64,000 bases of DNA from Haloactinopolyspora alba (GTDB taxonomy: Bacteria > Actinomycetota > Actinomycetes > Jiangellales > Jiangellaceae). The notes beneath the pieces are model-generated. The model worked only from the letters and a program-made list of their open reading frames with translations, did no database searches and was not told the DNA's origin. Numbering within the stretch: the first letter of the stretch is position 1; the number at the start of each line of letters is the position of its first letter. Positions 57,720 through 64,000 of this stretch are shown one piece after another. The stretch is taken from assembly GCF_003014555.1 (NCBI RefSeq), contig NZ_PYGE01000007.1, positions 62,001 to 126,000 on the forward strand, read 5' to 3'. The position numbers were made by a program, and so were the translations under genes.

Positions 57720-59618
57720 GTGTCGATGGGGCCGATGGGCGGTGCGTGGGTGGCGTCACGGTCGTTCCAGCGCGACCGTGACGTGACCGATCAACGGCTG
57801 TCGCGCGGCACGACCAAGCGCGTGATCAGCTACGCGCGGCCGTACCGATGGCAGCTGGCGATCTTCCTCGCGACCACCGTGCTGTCGGCCGCATCCGCGG
57901 CGGCGGTGCCGCTGCTGCTCAAGGTCGTCATCGACGACGGCGTGACCCAGGGCGCGCGCGGCGTCGTCGTGTGGGGAGCCTCCGCGGTGGCCGCCCTCGC
58001 AGTGCTGGACGCCGGCCTGGGGCTGATCAGCCGGTGGATGTCGGCACGGGTCGGCGAGGGGCTCATCTACGACCTGCGCCGGCAGGTGTTCGACCACGTC
58101 CAGCGGCAGCCGATCGCGTTCTTCACCCGCACCCAGACCGGATCACTGGTGTCCCGGCTGAATAGCGACGTGGTGGGCGCTCAGCAAGCATTCACCGGCA
58201 CGCTGTCGCAGGTCGTCAGCAACGCCGTCACACTCGTTCTCGCGCTCGGCGCGATGATCGTGCTGTCGTGGCAGATCACCCTCGTGGTGCTGGTGCTGGT
58301 TCCGCTGTTCCTGCTGCCCGCGCGCATCATCGGCCGCAAGCTGGCCGACATCACGCGCCAGTCGATGCAGCTCAACGCGGAGATGAGCCAGACGATGACC
58401 GAGCGTTTCAACGTCTCGGGGGCGCTGCTGGTGAAGATCTTCGGCCGGTACCGCACCGAGAACGAGGAGTTCTCCGAATCCGCGCGCCGGGTGCGCGACA
58501 TCGGCGTGGTCCAGGCGTTGTACGCGCGGTACTTCTTCCTGGGCCTGACCTTCCTGGCGTCGCTGGCCACCGCCGTGGTGTACGGCGTCGGCGGCTGGAT
58601 GGCCGTCGACGGCACGCTGCAGGTCGGCACGCTGGTCGCGCTGGCCGCTCTGCTCACGCGGCTGTACGGGCCGCTGACGGCGCTGTCCAACGTCCAGGTC
58701 GATGTCATGACGGCGCTGGTCAGCTTCGAGCGGGTGTTCGAGGTCCTGGACCTGAAGCCGATGGTGCGCGACGAGCCCGGGGCGAGGCCGATGCCGCGGA
58801 CGTCCGAGCAGCTGTCCGTCGAGTTCGACGACGTCGAGTTCAGCTATCCCACCAACGACGACGTGTCGCTGGCGTCGCTGGAGTCGATCGCGCGTCCCGC
58901 GGCCACCGAGCCCGAGCGGGTGCTGCGCGGGGTCTCGTTCCGCGTCGACCCGGGCCGGATGGTGGCGCTGGTCGGTGCCTCGGGCGCCGGCAAGTCGACC
59001 ATCACGCACCTGGTGTCGCGGCTGTACGACCCGACGTCGGGCACCGTCCGCATCGGCGAGACGGACCTGCGGCAGGTGACACTGGAGTCGTTGCACGACG
59101 CGGTCGGCGTCGTGACCCAGGACGCACACATGTTCCACGACACCATCCGGACCAATCTGCGCTACGCCAGCCCCGAGGCCACCGACGAACAGCTGCGCTC
59201 GGCACTGGAGTCGGCACAGATCGGGCGGCTGGTCGAGTCGCTGCCGGACGGGCTCGACACGATCGTGGGCGACCGCGGCTACCGGCTGTCCGGTGGCGAG
59301 AAACAGCGACTGGCCATCGCCAGGCTGCTGCTCAAGGCACCCCAGGTGGTGGTGCTCGACGAGGCGACCGCGCACCTGGACTCCGAGTCCGAGGTCGCGG
59401 TCCAGAAGGCGCTGCGCACAGCGCTGCGCGGACGGACGTCTCTGGTCATCGCGCACCGGTTGTCGACGATCCGCGACGCCGACACCATCCTCGTCGTCGA
59501 CCACGGCCGGATCGTCGAACGGGGTACCCACGACGAACTGCTCGCCGCGGGGGGCCACTACGCTGAGCTGTACACCACCCAGTTCGCCGGTCAGCACGAC
59601 CGGGTCGTGGTGGACTGA
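57720..59618 (+). CDS. ABC exporter, fused membrane and ATPase domains
   Basis: 632 aa from GTG at 57720 with GAGGAGG ten bases upstream; ATG at 57726 is also possible. The type I exporter membrane domain (about 30-330) has six helices and the coupling segment FFTRTQTGSLVSRLNSDV. The ATPase domain (about 360-625) has Walker A GASGAGKSTITHLV, signature LSGGEKQRLAIARLL, Walker B VVVLDEATAHLDSE and H-loop IAHRLSTI. It would act as a homodimer, or with a partner not present here, exporting drugs, lipids or peptides. It is not contiguous with another half-transporter. Confidence 0.92.
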   Translation: MSMGPMGGAWVASRSFQRDRDVTDQRLSRGTTKRVISYARPYRWQLAIFLATTVLSAASAAAVPLLLKVVIDDGVTQGARGVVVWGASAVAALAVLDAGLGLISRWMSARVGEGLIYDLRRQVFDHVQRQPIAFFTRTQTGSLVSRLNSDVVGAQQAFTGTLSQVVSNAVTLVLALGAMIVLSWQITLVVLVLVPLFLLPARIIGRKLADITRQSMQLNAEMSQTMTERFNVSGALLVKIFGRYRTENEEFSESARRVRDIGVVQALYARYFFLGLTFLASLATAVVYGVGGWMAVDGTLQVGTLVALAALLTRLYGPLTALSNVQVDVMTALVSFERVFEVLDLKPMVRDEPGARPMPRTSEQLSVEFDDVEFSYPTNDDVSLASLESIARPAATEPERVLRGVSFRVDPGRMVALVGASGAGKSTITHLVSRLYDPTSGTVRIGETDLRQVTLESLHDAVGVVTQDAHMFHDTIRTNLRYASPEATDEQLRSALESAQIGRLVESLPDGLDTIVGDRGYRLSGGEKQRLAIARLLLKAPQVVVLDEATAHLDSESEVAVQKALRTALRGRTSLVIAHRLSTIRDADTILVVDHGRIVERGTHDELLAAGGHYAELYTTQFAGQHDRVVVD

Positions 59619-59691
59619 GAGCGGGCGGCCGCGGTCGTCGACGGCGGCCCCGCGGGCGTGTCGACGGGTCTTCGAGAGGAGCGGCGAGCGG

Positions 59692-60669
59692 ATGCGAGCG
59701 GTACGAGCGATGCGGGCGGGCGGGCCAGAGGTGCTCGAGGTCGCCGAACTGGACCAGCCGTCTCCCGGACCGGGCGACGTGCTCGTCGAGGTCGCCGCGG
59801 CAGGCGTGAACTTCATCGACACGTACCGGCGCTCGGGCGTGTACCCGATGTCCTACCCGCACACCGTGGGCACCGAGGGTGCGGGCGTCGTCACCCGGGT
59901 CGGTGCGGACGTGACGGGCGTCGGCGTCGGAGACCGGGTGGCCTGGGCGAGCGCGGAGGGCAGCTACGCGGAGTACCAGGTGGTGCCGGCGGCCCAGGTG
60001 GTCCCGGTGCCGGACGAGCTCGACCTCAGCACCGCCGCTGCCGCACTTCTGCAGGGCATCACCGCCCACTTCCTGGTGAACTCGACGTACCGGGTGGGCG
60101 CGGACGACGACGTGCTGGTACACGCCGCCGCCGGCGGGGTCGGGCTGCTGGTCGTCCAGCTGGCGCACGCGCGCGGCGCCACCGTGATCGGCACCGTGTC
60201 CACCGCGGACAAGGAACGCCGTGCACGCGCGGCCGGTGCCGATCACGTGATCCGCTACACCGAGGTGGACGACGTCGCGGGCGAGGTCCGGGCGCTCACC
60301 GCGGGCCGGGGCGTGACGGTCGCCTACGACGGTGTCGGGCGCGACACCTTCGACGCCTCGCTGGCCGCCCTGCGCCGCCGCGGCATGCTCGTGCTGTTCG
60401 GCGGCTCCAGCGGGCAGGTGCAGCCGCTGGACCCGCAGCGCCTCAACCGCGGTGGATCGTTGTATCTCACCCGCCCGACCATCGGCGACTACATGGCCGA
60501 CCGCGACGAGCTGCTGCACCGCGCGGGCGAGGTGTTCGGCGCGCTGATCGACGGCCGGTTGACGGTCACCGTGGCCGGTCACTTCACGTTCGAGAAGGCG
60601 GCCGACGCGCACAGCGCGCTCGAGGGCAGACACACGAGCGGCAAGCTCGTCATGGTGCCACAGGGATGA
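59692..60669 (+). CDS. Zinc-independent quinone oxidoreductase (medium-chain reductase family)
   Basis: 325 aa from ATG at 59692 (MRAVRAMRAGGPEVLEVAE). The GroES-like N-terminal part includes VAAAGVNFIDTYRRSGVYP, typical of NADPH:quinone reductases (QorA). The Rossmann part has VHAAAGGVGLLVVQLAHARGA. The zinc-binding cysteines of alcohol dehydrogenases are absent. It probably reduces quinones or enones with NADPH. The stop overlaps the start of a LysR gene, suggesting co-expression. Confidence 0.9.
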   Translation: MRAVRAMRAGGPEVLEVAELDQPSPGPGDVLVEVAAAGVNFIDTYRRSGVYPMSYPHTVGTEGAGVVTRVGADVTGVGVGDRVAWASAEGSYAEYQVVPAAQVVPVPDELDLSTAAAALLQGITAHFLVNSTYRVGADDDVLVHAAAGGVGLLVVQLAHARGATVIGTVSTADKERRARAAGADHVIRYTEVDDVAGEVRALTAGRGVTVAYDGVGRDTFDASLAALRRRGMLVLFGGSSGQVQPLDPQRLNRGGSLYLTRPTIGDYMADRDELLHRAGEVFGALIDGRLTVTVAGHFTFEKAADAHSALEGRHTSGKLVMVPQG

Positions 60670-61646
60670 ACACAGGCCCGAGCGCCGACGGCTACCGGCT
60701 CGAGTGGCTGACGAGCTTCCTGGCCGTGGTCGACCACGGCGGGTTCGCCGCGGCGGCCGAGCACACGTTCCGGTCCCAGCCGCGGGTCAGCACGCATGTC
60801 GCGGATCTGGAGCGGCGGCTCGGCGCCGTGCTGTTCGACCGTCGCGAGCGCCCGGTGCGGCTGACCGAGGCGGGGGTGGCGTTCCTGGCGCACGCCCGCG
60901 CGATCCAGCGTGAGCTGGAGGCGGGCGTGTCGGCGGTGCAGTCGGTCCTGGGGCTGCTGCGCGGACACGTACGGGTGGCCTGTTTCCCCAGCGCCGCGGC
61001 CGCGATGATGCCCAGGGCGATCATCGAGTTCGAACGGCTGCACGCGAACATCACCGTGTCCCTGGTCGAGGGCGACACGCTGAACATCGGCGAGGCCCTC
61101 TACGCCGGCGAGGCGGAGCTCGCCCTGCGGCCGGTGAACCCGCCGGCACGCGAGCACTCCCTCGAGTGGCACGTCCTGTGGGAGGAGCCGCTGGTGGCGG
61201 TGGTGGCCCGGGACGACGAACTGGCGACGGCCGAGCGGTTGACGTTGTTCGAGCTGAGCCGCCGCCCGCTGATCACCATCGGAAGCGGCCAGGAACATCA
61301 GGAGCACGCGTTCGAGGTGCACACGGCGCTCGCCGATGCGGGGCTGTCGCCGCGGATCCCGGTCCAGACCAACCAGCCGCAGACGCTCGTCGCGATGGCC
61401 CGCGCCGGACTGGGCGTCGGCATCACGAACCTGCTGGCGGCCTCGGTCTCCGACACCGAGGGCGTGGTGGTGGTGCCGCTGCGCGACGTCGTGCCGCACC
61501 GCGAGGTGGGTGTGTTCTGGGACACCAGCCGCCCGATGCAGCCCGCGACCCGCGCGTTCCTGGACCTGCTGTTGCAGATGCCGGTGCCCGAGCCGGTCGA
61601 GCTGTATCAGCGGCGCGAGCTCACCGGCCCCGGCTGCGGCCGCTGA
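60666..61646 (+). CDS. LysR family transcriptional regulator
   Basis: 326 aa from ATG at 60666, overlapping the quinone oxidoreductase stop. The winged HTH is YRLEWLTSFLAVVDHGGFAAAAEHTF ... (about residues 10-65), with VSTHVADLERRLGAVLFDRRERPVRLT. The effector domain spans about 95-310. LysR genes usually diverge from their targets; this one is downstream of qor and converges on the sugar kinase operon, either of which could be its target. Confidence 0.9.
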   Translation: MNTGPSADGYRLEWLTSFLAVVDHGGFAAAAEHTFRSQPRVSTHVADLERRLGAVLFDRRERPVRLTEAGVAFLAHARAIQRELEAGVSAVQSVLGLLRGHVRVACFPSAAAAMMPRAIIEFERLHANITVSLVEGDTLNIGEALYAGEAELALRPVNPPAREHSLEWHVLWEEPLVAVVARDDELATAERLTLFELSRRPLITIGSGQEHQEHAFEVHTALADAGLSPRIPVQTNQPQTLVAMARAGLGVGITNLLAASVSDTEGVVVVPLRDVVPHREVGVFWDTSRPMQPATRAFLDLLLQMPVPEPVELYQRRELTGPGCGR

Positions 61647-61695
61647 TCGTGTGCGCCCGCGGACCGGCTCATGGTCAGCCGGGCTGGTGGGCGGG

Positions 61696-62649
61696 TCAGG
61701 CGATGCTCAGCGACAGCTCGCCTGCCAGCCGGTCGGCCACCCGCCGCTGCGGTATCGAGTTCACCGCGCCCAGACCCTGCACCACGTGTGCGGCCGCGGC
61801 GGATCCGAGCAGCGCCGCCGCGGCGGGGGAGCGGCCCTCGACCGTGGCCACGGCGAACGCGGCGTTGAACGTGTCGCCGGCACCGGTCGGGTCCACGGCG
61901 CGCACGTCCAGGGCCGGCACCCGCGTGTAGTCGGCGGCCGAGGCGACCACGGCCCCGGCCGAGCCCATCTTGAGCACCGCGAGCGGGGCCCCCAGCTCCA
62001 GCAGTTCCATGGCGATGTCGTACGGGTCGTCACGTCCGGTGAGCAGTCTGCCCTCCTCGAGGTTGGGCATGACGACGTCACACATTGCCGCCGTGTAGCG
62101 GGTGACGGCCCGGGCCTCGTGCAGTGGCCACAGCTTCGGCCGGATGTTGGGGTCGTAGGTGACGATCGTGTCCGCGGCCCGGGCCCGCTCGACGGCCTGG
62201 AAGACGGCGTCGCACGCGGAGCGGCCGATGGCCTGGGTGATCCCGGTGACGTGGAGCAGCCGCGCCCGCTCGACCCACCCGTCGGGGATGTGCTCCGGGC
62301 ACAGCTGCGCGGCGGCGGAGCCGTCCCGCCGGTAGACGAACTCCGCGGCCGAGCCGTCCCGGACGATGAAGTACAGGCCGGTCGGGTGCTCCGGGTCGGT
62401 CGCCACCCGGGACGCGTCGACGCCCTCGTCGCGCCACAGGTCCAGCAGCATCCTGCCGAACCTGTCGTCGCCGACGCGGGTGAGGTACCCGGCGCGGCCG
62501 TCGAGACGCGCGGTGGCGATCGCGAAGTTCGAGCTGTCGCCACCGAACCCGATGCTGTACAGGGCTCCGGATCGCGGGCCTCCGACGGCCTCCGCATTGA
62601 ACTCGACGAGGGGCTCGCCGAAGGACACGATCTCTGCCACGGTCTCCAC
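61696..62649 (-). CDS. PfkB family carbohydrate kinase (2-keto-3-deoxygluconate kinase-like)
   Basis: 317 aa from ATG at 62649. The N-terminal PfkB signature is FGGDSSNFAIATARLDGRAGYLTRVGDDRFG (about residues 35-65, landmark only); the C-terminal signature DPTGAGDTFNAAFA holds the catalytic Asp. EYVYRRDGSAAAQL-type residues near the middle (AEFVYRRDGSAAAQ) and VTGITQAIG match KDG kinases. It would phosphorylate a sugar acid or ketose inside the cell. It is the last gene of the minus-strand operon that runs from the window edge. Confidence 0.85.
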   Translation of the reverse strand: METVAEIVSFGEPLVEFNAEAVGGPRSGALYSIGFGGDSSNFAIATARLDGRAGYLTRVGDDRFGRMLLDLWRDEGVDASRVATDPEHPTGLYFIVRDGSAAEFVYRRDGSAAAQLCPEHIPDGWVERARLLHVTGITQAIGRSACDAVFQAVERARAADTIVTYDPNIRPKLWPLHEARAVTRYTAAMCDVVMPNLEEGRLLTGRDDPYDIAMELLELGAPLAVLKMGSAGAVVASAADYTRVPALDVRAVDPTGAGDTFNAAFAVATVEGRSPAAAALLGSAAAAHVVQGLGAVNSIPQRRVADRLAGELSLSIA

Positions 62650-62683
62650 TCCTCCGTGCGTGGCCGGACGTCGGATGCGGACG

Positions 62684-63334
62684 TCAGATGCGGCCGTACC
62701 GCGCCATGCCCTCGGCCAGTGAACCGGTCTCGAGGATGAGCTTGGTCTGCTGGCGTTCCTTCTCCTCGATCTCCCGGGCGGTGGCGAGCGTCTCGTCGAC
62801 GTGGGCGGCGGGAACGGCGACGACGCCGTCGCTGTCGCCGACGATCAGGTCACCTGGGGTGATGCGCACCCCTCCGCAGGTCACGGGCACGTTCGACTCG
62901 ACCGTGCGGAACCTGCCGACGGTGGTGGCAGGGGTGGTGGAGCGGGCGAAGACGGTGAAGTCGAAGTCGCGGCCGATCTCCTCGACGTCCCGGACCCCGG
63001 CGTCGAGGACCGCCCCGGCGAGCTTGTTCGCCACCGCGCCGGCGGTCATGAGACCGCCCCAGACGGCGACCTCACTGGCTCCGTCGACGTCGATGACGAC
63101 CACCGAGCCGGGCACCGCGGCATCGATGAGATCGAGGGCGAGCGTCGGCGGCTCGGCCTGGTCGGTCGGCTCCTCGCGTACGGTGACGGCCGGCCCGACG
63201 ATCTTGTGGCCGACGCGCAGGCGGATCTGCGAGGACAGGAATCCCTGCACGCCGAGGGACTGCAGTGCGTCGCAGACCGACGCGGTGGTGACGGCGCGGT
63301 ACCCGTCGATGGTGTCCTGGCTGTACGTGGTCAT
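62684..63334 (-). CDS. RraA family protein (possible 4-hydroxy-2-oxoacid aldolase)
   Basis: 216 aa from ATG at 63334. The core motif WGGLMTAGAVANKLAGAVLDAGVRD carries the Arg and Asp that bind substrate and Mg in HMG/CHA-type aldolases of the RraA fold; it spans about residues 92-116. VGDSDGVVAVPAAH is the second signature. RraA of E. coli inhibits RNase E, but with a sugar-acid kinase and importer next door a catabolic aldolase or decarboxylase is more likely. It lies 15 bp after the small membrane protein gene and 34 bp before the kinase. Confidence 0.85.
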   Translation of the reverse strand: MTTYSQDTIDGYRAVTTASVCDALQSLGVQGFLSSQIRLRVGHKIVGPAVTVREEPTDQAEPPTLALDLIDAAVPGSVVVIDVDGASEVAVWGGLMTAGAVANKLAGAVLDAGVRDVEEIGRDFDFTVFARSTTPATTVGRFRTVESNVPVTCGGVRITPGDLIVGDSDGVVAVPAAHVDETLATAREIEEKERQQTKLILETGSLAEGMARYGRI

Positions 63335-63349
63335 ACTCGTGGTTCTCCT

Positions 63350-63706
63350 CTAGAGGTCGATGTCGAGTTCGGGCAGGTCGAGCGGGCCGAGGTGGTCGAC
63401 CCAGTAGATGCGGGCGATGGAGTCGACGTCGTCGGGCGCGACCTCGCGCAGTTCGACGGTGTTGTCCTCGACACCGGCCACACGCCCGAACTCCTGCAGT
63501 TCGAGCGTGTGGAAGCGTTCCGGCGGAAAGTCGAGGGTGACGGCGACGCTGACAGGGGCATCGGCTTCGGAGGCCTGCTCGATCTCGGGGTCGATCTTGC
63601 CGCCGGCGGCCAGCGTGAGGTAAAGCTGCCAGCCCAGCCAGGCGACGAGCAGGACGATGAGGGTCCGGCCGCCTGTGCTGCGGATCGCCTTGGCGAGCAG
63701 GGTCAC
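63350..63706 (-). CDS. Small single-span membrane protein in a NitT/TauT-type operon
   Basis: 118 aa from ATG at 63706, overlapping the ATPase stop by 4 bp. One membrane helix (about residues 14-34, TLIVLLVAWLGWQLYLTLA) precedes an extracytoplasmic acidic domain with strands VSVAVTLDFPPERFHTLEL and NTVELREVAPDD. The family was not recognised. Its size, anchor and coupling to the ATPase suggest a transporter accessory protein, not a classical permease, which would have five or six spans. Confidence 0.65.
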   Translation of the reverse strand: MTLLAKAIRSTGGRTLIVLLVAWLGWQLYLTLAAGGKIDPEIEQASEADAPVSVAVTLDFPPERFHTLELQEFGRVAGVEDNTVELREVAPDDVDSIARIYWVDHLGPLDLPELDIDL

Positions 63707-64000
63707 GGCGCCACCTCCGCGCCCTCGACGCCGAGCATGCCCATCAGCTCACGGCGGATGGACACGAAGTCCTCGTTCGTGTGCATGTCCGTCCAGGAGC
63801 GCGGCCGCTCGATCGGGATCCGGATGTCGGCCTGGACCTGGCTCGGACGGGTCGACAGCACGATGACGCGGTCGGACATGAACACGGCCTCGTCGACGTC
63901 GTGCGTGACGAACAGCACCGTCGTGCGGCGCAGGTCCCAGATCCGCAGCACCTCCTGCTGCAGGACCCGCCTGGTCTGCGCGTCGACACTGGCGAACGGC
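63703..64000 (-). CDS. ABC transporter ATP-binding protein, NitT/TauT (SsuB-like) type, N-terminus beyond the window
   Basis: The last 98 codons plus stop are visible, with no start before the edge. The readable part begins PFASVDAQTRRVLQQEVLRIW, just after the Walker B and D-loop region (usually EPFGALDAQTR), and continues with the H-loop VLFVTHDVDEAVFMSDRVIVLS. The tail RPRSWTDMHTNEDFVSIRRE is typical of nitrate/sulfonate/taurine ATPases. It energises import of a small acid or sulfonate. It is the upstream gene of the RraA/kinase operon. Confidence 0.9.
   Translation of the reverse strand, partial: PFASVDAQTRRVLQQEVLRIWDLRRTTVLFVTHDVDEAVFMSDRVIVLSTRPSQVQADIRIPIERPRSWTDMHTNEDFVSIRRELMGMLGVEGAEVAP

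Noticed and set aside
54316-64000. A biosynthetic cluster for an antibiotic in the last 10 kb
   Set aside because: ABC-F, exporter and regulators are present, but no NRPS, PKS, terpene or RiPP biosynthetic gene is visible.

Overview
This window is 64 kb of very GC-rich DNA with strong third-position GC, many GTG and TTG starts and dense head-to-tail operons whose genes overlap by 4 bp (ATGA or GTGA). Those traits, a mihF-type integration host factor, an apparently helicase-dead PriA, an ABC-F gene followed by a small helix-turn-helix gene as in mycobacterial Rv1473-Rv1473A, and an F420-type luciferase-like oxidoreductase point to an actinomycete (Actinomycetota). The exact genus is not readable from sequence alone; a Jiangellales-like soil actinomycete is a guess.

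Layout. 1-4.8 kb: DedA membrane protein (cut by the window edge), polysaccharide deacetylase, helix-hairpin-helix membrane protein, and a flavin oxidoreductase divergent from a LysR regulator. 4.9-10.5 kb: a LacI-controlled operon with a lipoprotein sugar-binding protein, two ABC permeases and a cysteine-type sulfatase, behind a palindromic operator that abuts the lacI start codon. 10.5-15.5 kb (minus strand): Fic AMP-transferase with its own inverted repeat, TldE/TldD proteases and a VapBC-type toxin-antitoxin pair. 15.5-21.6 kb: shikimate genes aroC-aroK-aroB-aroQ, an opposed L7/L12-like membrane protein, an M24 peptidase, efp and nusB. 21.7-37.0 kb: an accessory block between nusB and pyrR, holding an M48 protease, a large secreted subtilisin, an ABC exporter with its two-component system, an ECF sigma factor, an MFS pump, two translationally coupled sulfatases (one with its catalytic residues replaced) and a second toxin-antitoxin pair. 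37.1-46.9 kb: the complete pyrimidine operon pyrR-pyrB-pyrC-(membrane protein)-carA-carB-pyrD-pyrF with a PyrR-type RNA site in its leader. 47.0-54.2 kb: mihF-gmk-rpoZ-coaBC, an opposed F420-type oxidoreductase, metK and priA. 54.3-64 kb: an orphan ECF-type ATPase, an ABC-F protein with a leader peptide and a Shine-Dalgarno-masking repeat, its small HTH partner, an ABC exporter, a quinone oxidoreductase with a LysR regulator, and a minus-strand catabolic operon (sugar kinase, RraA-like protein, small membrane protein, NitT/TauT-type ATPase cut by the window edge).

How it fits together. The core supplies chorismate, UMP, SAM, CoA and GMP plus translation and transcription factors (EF-P, NusB, omega). 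Around it are environment-facing modules: capture and desulfation of sulfated sugars, secreted proteolysis, drug export and stress sensing. No rRNA, tRNA, CRISPR array, intact insertion sequence or phage was recognised.

The most unusual non-coding signals are a 77-bp element found at the 3' ends of two unrelated minus-strand genes, with a compensatory base change; six copies of CACCTGATC in both orientations between metK and priA; a 22-bp-arm inverted repeat after nusB; two long palindromes after the sulfatase pair; and the ABC-F leader. All repeat coordinates and identity counts were made by eye.
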